The position numbers were made by a program, and so were the translations under genes. A stretch of 64,000 nt of DNA from Gaeumannomyces sp. JS-464 (taxonomy: Eukaryota; Ascomycota; Sordariomycetes; Magnaporthales; Magnaporthaceae). Below are positions 60,469 through 64,000 of this stretch, in pieces. Below the pieces are notes generated by a model, which was not told where the DNA came from, did not search any database, and was given only the letters and a program-made list of their open reading frames with translations. The stretch spans positions 868,001 to 932,000 of the forward strand of contig NGZR01000004.1 of the NCBI GenBank assembly GCA_002197995.1, given 5' to 3'. The number at the start of each line of letters is the position of its first letter. The stretch's first letter is position 1.

Positions 60469-62343
60469 GCAAACTTGAGGCTTGCTTGTTAGTCTGGATA
60501 CCCACTGGCTGGGAGCGGCAATCAAAATCACAACAGCACGCCCAGACCGCTAAAAATGCTGGGCAAGTCAGGGGCGAATGCAGCGCGAGTCGCAGGCGGC
60601 AATGCTCTCAGCCCTCTCCGCTGGCAGGAAAATCCAGCAGGACACGCCGAAATAGGAAGCATGTGGTGGAAGTGCCTTCCCCTTTGGCGACTGGGCCAAC
60701 ACCATTAGCTCGCGCTGAGAAAACCCAACCCCACTTCTAGCCATCCCTGAGGGGAAAACTGAGCAGCCCGACCTGTCGAACGCAGAAATTCCGACAGGCA
60801 GCGATCTCTTCATCTCCTCCGCTCCTTGTCCACCCCCAAGCCAAGCCCACTTCCAGCCACCTGCGGCCATCTCGATATCGTCGAATCGATGGACATTGCT
60901 CAATTGCGGCAGAGACAGGCAGAGAGACCAGGCGTTGCCGCCCAGATAGGGCGCCATAGGGCCGCGACACATCAAAGCGACGGTCGCGTTTGTCGAAGTG
61001 GCGAGATCAATTGGACGGGCCGTCGACAGCAAGCGGCCAGGCAGTGCGGGCCCCCCAACCCCAGGGCCCAGATTGCTGCAGGGGCGAGAGGGGATTTGGA
61101 TGTTCATCTTGCCTTTGTGCCGGCGTCACTTCTGCGACTGCAGCTTCCAATCGTTGGTTTTTGGGAGGTTGCCGTTGTAGGTAACTTTTTTTCTCCCTCA
61201 GTATTCTGCAGTTTGGCGGATCCCTGGACGGAAATCAGCACAAGACGCACAGCACAGCACAGCACGCAGCACAGCGCAACCACAGTCGAGGTCAGCCCCA
61301 GCCGCTTCCTCCGCGTCCTCGTCCTACGTTAGCGGGATTTCGATTCCGCTACTCTTTGACCAGTCCGTGCTTGATGCGTCGACTGGCTGTTGATTTCCTT
61401 CCAGAAAGACGCGCACAACAGCTGCTGGGACGGCCGCCATTCGTATCCATCCACTCAAGCGAAGTCGAGACGGCCCCGGCTGAGGTCGCCGCCCCAGAAG
61501 AAGCCCCCCGGCCAGCTGCAGTGCCCCTTTGAGAGCGCACATCCTGGTTGGGTTGGTCGTTGGAGCTCAAAAGGTGCACTGACCACACATGGCTGCTCCC
61601 CAGCGAAAGGACCCTCATTTCCGTACGAGCGTCATCCCTCTCCCGCCACACCCCTCTTATCGTTGGTTGATGTCGGCCCAGCCAGCCAGCACCAGCCTGT
61701 ACGGTGCCCCAATCTCTCTCGCCCTGCTCTGCCTACCGCCTGCCTCAACCTGCACCGCACCCAGGGACTCCACCCTCCACCACACCCTCCTCCCAAGCCT
61801 ACCTCTTCTCTGTTGCGTGCTGTGCAGACTGAAGGTCCAGACGTGTCGGCTTCGTGGCCTTCGCCGAGCGGGCGGAACACGGCCGGTGCCTCCCATGGCA
61901 CTCGACGCGGCTTTGGTACGTCGGCAGCGTCGCAGTGGAGGGCCAGGCAAGAGCTGTCTCAGCAGGTAGCCCCTCGTGCCCTACCACCTCGCCGCTGCTC
62001 CCTTTCGTCACCACCACGGCCTTTCACACCACCAAACCCTTTTCCCCTTCTCTCCTCAGTTTCCAGTTGGGCCAACTGGTGGGGGCCTTCGGGTTGCCCC
62101 CCCTGGTCCCTGTCTCGCCTTGCAGGCGCGCAGGTGTTCTATTTGCATCATGCATGTACCATGCATTCTACTGTGTCCATGGTGCATACCTGCGGTACAT
62201 TTGTCTCCCGTCCATCTTTATCCAGAGGAAGGCACAGTCAGCTTCCAACGTTTCGCCAGAGGCCTGAAGTCCTGCTGCATGCCTGAGCGAGGCATCTTCG
62301 CAGCGACGAAGAGAAAGGCAGAACAGAGGACGAGCTTTGAGCA

Positions 62344-62367
62344 CCCCCCCCCCCCCCCCCCCCCCCC
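62344..62367. repeat. Poly-C tract, 24 C
   Basis: Uninterrupted C run on the plus strand, about 1.6 kb before the last start codon. Confidence 0.9.
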
Positions 62368-63740
62368 TGTTCCACAGTTAGATGTATCGTCTCTATCGAC
62401 TTCCGTGCTTCTGTGACGGGTACCCTTGCCTACTCTTTGCGTGGATAGAGACGTAAGCATTTTCGACACATCCCCTGCGCACAGATATCGCCCTCTTCCA
62501 GATAGGCTCGCAGCCGTTTTGCTCTTGATCCCGACTGGGGTGGTGGGCACAGCCCATCTTGACAGCGCCTGTCCTCGGAGCAGCTGCTGGTCCCAGCTCC
62601 TCTTGCCCAATAATGCCCCCTGTCCTTGTCCCTATCATGGCTGGCTCGGGGAATTTCTTTACTTTTTTGAGAAAAATATTTCTTTTTGCTCCTTACTCTT
62701 GTTGGCCTGTCACTGGCACGCTAGTTCATCGCTCTTTGCCTCTTGGTTTCTGTTTCGACGCCAGGTTCCTCTCATCCTTGCAGTCAGCAGGCAGAGGCTA
62801 GGCAGAGTTAAGCAGCGTCAAGAACCCAACGTCCCTATTTGGTTAAGTCACTGGCAAAATGAATAAACGGCAATAGGAACGGCTGTGGAAGCGCCTGTCC
62901 CAGAGCTGCCCGCGACACCCGAGGTGTCGCTGAGCCAGTGTCCAGTCTAGCCTGGTGCCACCTACGTACGCCTGGGCCAGATTTCTGTTTGTTCGTCTCC
63001 CCAGTCACGTTGAATCCAGTGCTATCTGTTCAGAACGACCAGTCCGCCAGGCCCAACTGGATCAGCGACAGTGCCTATGTAAAAATTACCCCACAGCGAA
63101 CTGTCCTTCACTTCTGCCCTCGCACAAATGTCCCCGCGACCCCCAGTCCCCAACCTGCTCTCTCTAGGTGGTCCCTGGGAGGTGGCCGGTTAACCCGCTG
63201 AGCCACAAAGAAAGTACTGGCTGATGCCATCCCCCTCCCCACCTTGGGAGGAACAGAAAAAAAAAATTAAAGCAAAATTTAGCGCAATTGCTCGTTTCTT
63301 TTAACCGGGCTTGCCTACTCCTCCTCATCACCCACCTGTTCTCACTCTTCCCCGATCTCAAGCTCTAGTCATTCTATTTATTTTCCTGTTTTGCCCCCGT
63401 CTCGACCCTGCTCCTGTTAACGGGTTCCAGGGCTTTTCAATTTGGATCTGGCGTCAGCCTCCTCACTCGTTCCAGTCCTGTCGTTGCCCAAAAAAAAAAA
63501 AAACCCCCCCCAGCCTGCCAGGCAGTGGCCGTGAGGTCGCTTCGTTATATACCTGAGCCCTACGGGTCCACCCTTCACTCAGCGTAACCTTGTCGTACTC
63601 TTCCCATCACGGCCCCATACCTAATACATAATTTCACCCCAGCACAGGCGCTTGCACATGACATTGCGCTGCGAGGTGCCCGTGCTTGTCACTTACACAC
63701 AGGCAGCACGCTACTTAGACTCAACCCTCGCCTTCTTTCT

Positions 63741-63746
63741 TATAAG
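63741..63746 (+). promoter_or_regulatory. Putative TATA box of the terminal gene
   Basis: TATAAG in a C/T-rich setting, about 200 bases upstream of the ATG at 63944. The leader between them contains a CTC/CTG-rich block at about 63824-63871. Confidence 0.45.
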
Positions 63747-63943
63747 CCAAACCCCCACCATCGTTTCTTCAACTGCCGGAGCCCTCCACCTACATACGCC
63801 TCCCCCAAGCTCGGACATATAGAGTGCTCCCTCCTCCTGCTCCTCCTGCTCCTCCTGCCCTCCTCCTCCTATTGCTTCTGTCCGGTTCATAGACTCTTTC
63901 TGCACCCTCTCAACCCTCCTCGAATACACCAGCCGTTCGGAAA

Positions 63944-64000
63944 ATGTCTAAGCTCGTCGAAGCCGCGCCAGCCCCGACTGAGGGCGTCGTGCGATGGGTG
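63944..64000 (+). CDS. Start of an unrecognised gene (3' end outside window)
   Basis: The ATG at 63944 is preceded by AAA at -3 to -1 and by a C/T-rich leader, both usual for a fungal start. It opens a frame of 19 codons to the window edge, reading MSKLVEAAPAPTEGVVRWV. This is too short to identify. Its position on the far side of the polyketide synthase makes a pigment-related gene possible, but nothing in the sequence shows that. Confidence 0.5.
   Translation, partial: MSKLVEAAPAPTEGVVRWV

Noticed and set aside
61390..62286. 298-codon plus-strand frame rich in Pro and Ser
   Set aside because: Composition follows the C/T-rich DNA; no domain, and the overlapping frames look equally open.

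Overview
The window looks like nuclear DNA of a filamentous ascomycete, most likely a sordariomycete. Its genes are interrupted by short GT..AG introns with CTAAC-type branch points, and its products are typical fungal proteins. The best clue to the group is a DHN-melanin type polyketide synthase near a secreted multicopper oxidase, which resembles the ALB1 region of Pyricularia/Magnaporthe relatives. That placement is inference. No rRNA, tRNA, CRISPR array or intact transposon was found.

Layout. Positions 1-25,021 are gene-dense: the 3' end of a possible AVL9/DENN-type trafficking protein (+), a secreted double-psi beta-barrel protein (-), an EFM6-like lysine methyltransferase (-), an AXL2-like cadherin-type membrane protein (+), a PTC2-type PP2C phosphatase (+), a PPR-like protein (-), a DysF-domain Mug65-like protein (-), a small calcofluor-white-hypersensitivity-type protein (+) and the splicing factor PRP6 (+). 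From 25,022 to the end there are only two complete genes in about 39 kb: the multicopper oxidase (32,004-33,910) and the polyketide synthase (44,221-51,022). They are separated by roughly 7, 10 and 13 kb of DNA in which I see no gene, only simple repeats and long G or C tracts. The last 57 bases begin a further gene.

How the genes work together. The first nine genes are ordinary housekeeping, cell-polarity or cell-wall genes with no common pathway. The polyketide synthase (SAT-KS-MAT-PT-ACP-ACP-TE) should make 1,3,6,8-tetrahydroxynaphthalene, the DHN-melanin precursor. The multicopper oxidase is a good candidate for a late, extracellular oxidation or polymerisation step. The naphthol reductases, scytalone dehydratase and melanin transcription factor are not in the window.

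A caution for all gene models: five genes (EFM6, AXL2, PTC2, the oxidase and the synthase) each contain one or more single-base frame breaks, twelve in all, mostly in short C or G runs. The reading frame and conserved motifs continue on both sides of every break, and counting one base per break restores an exact multiple of three for each gene. Sequencing or assembly indels explain this better than gene decay.
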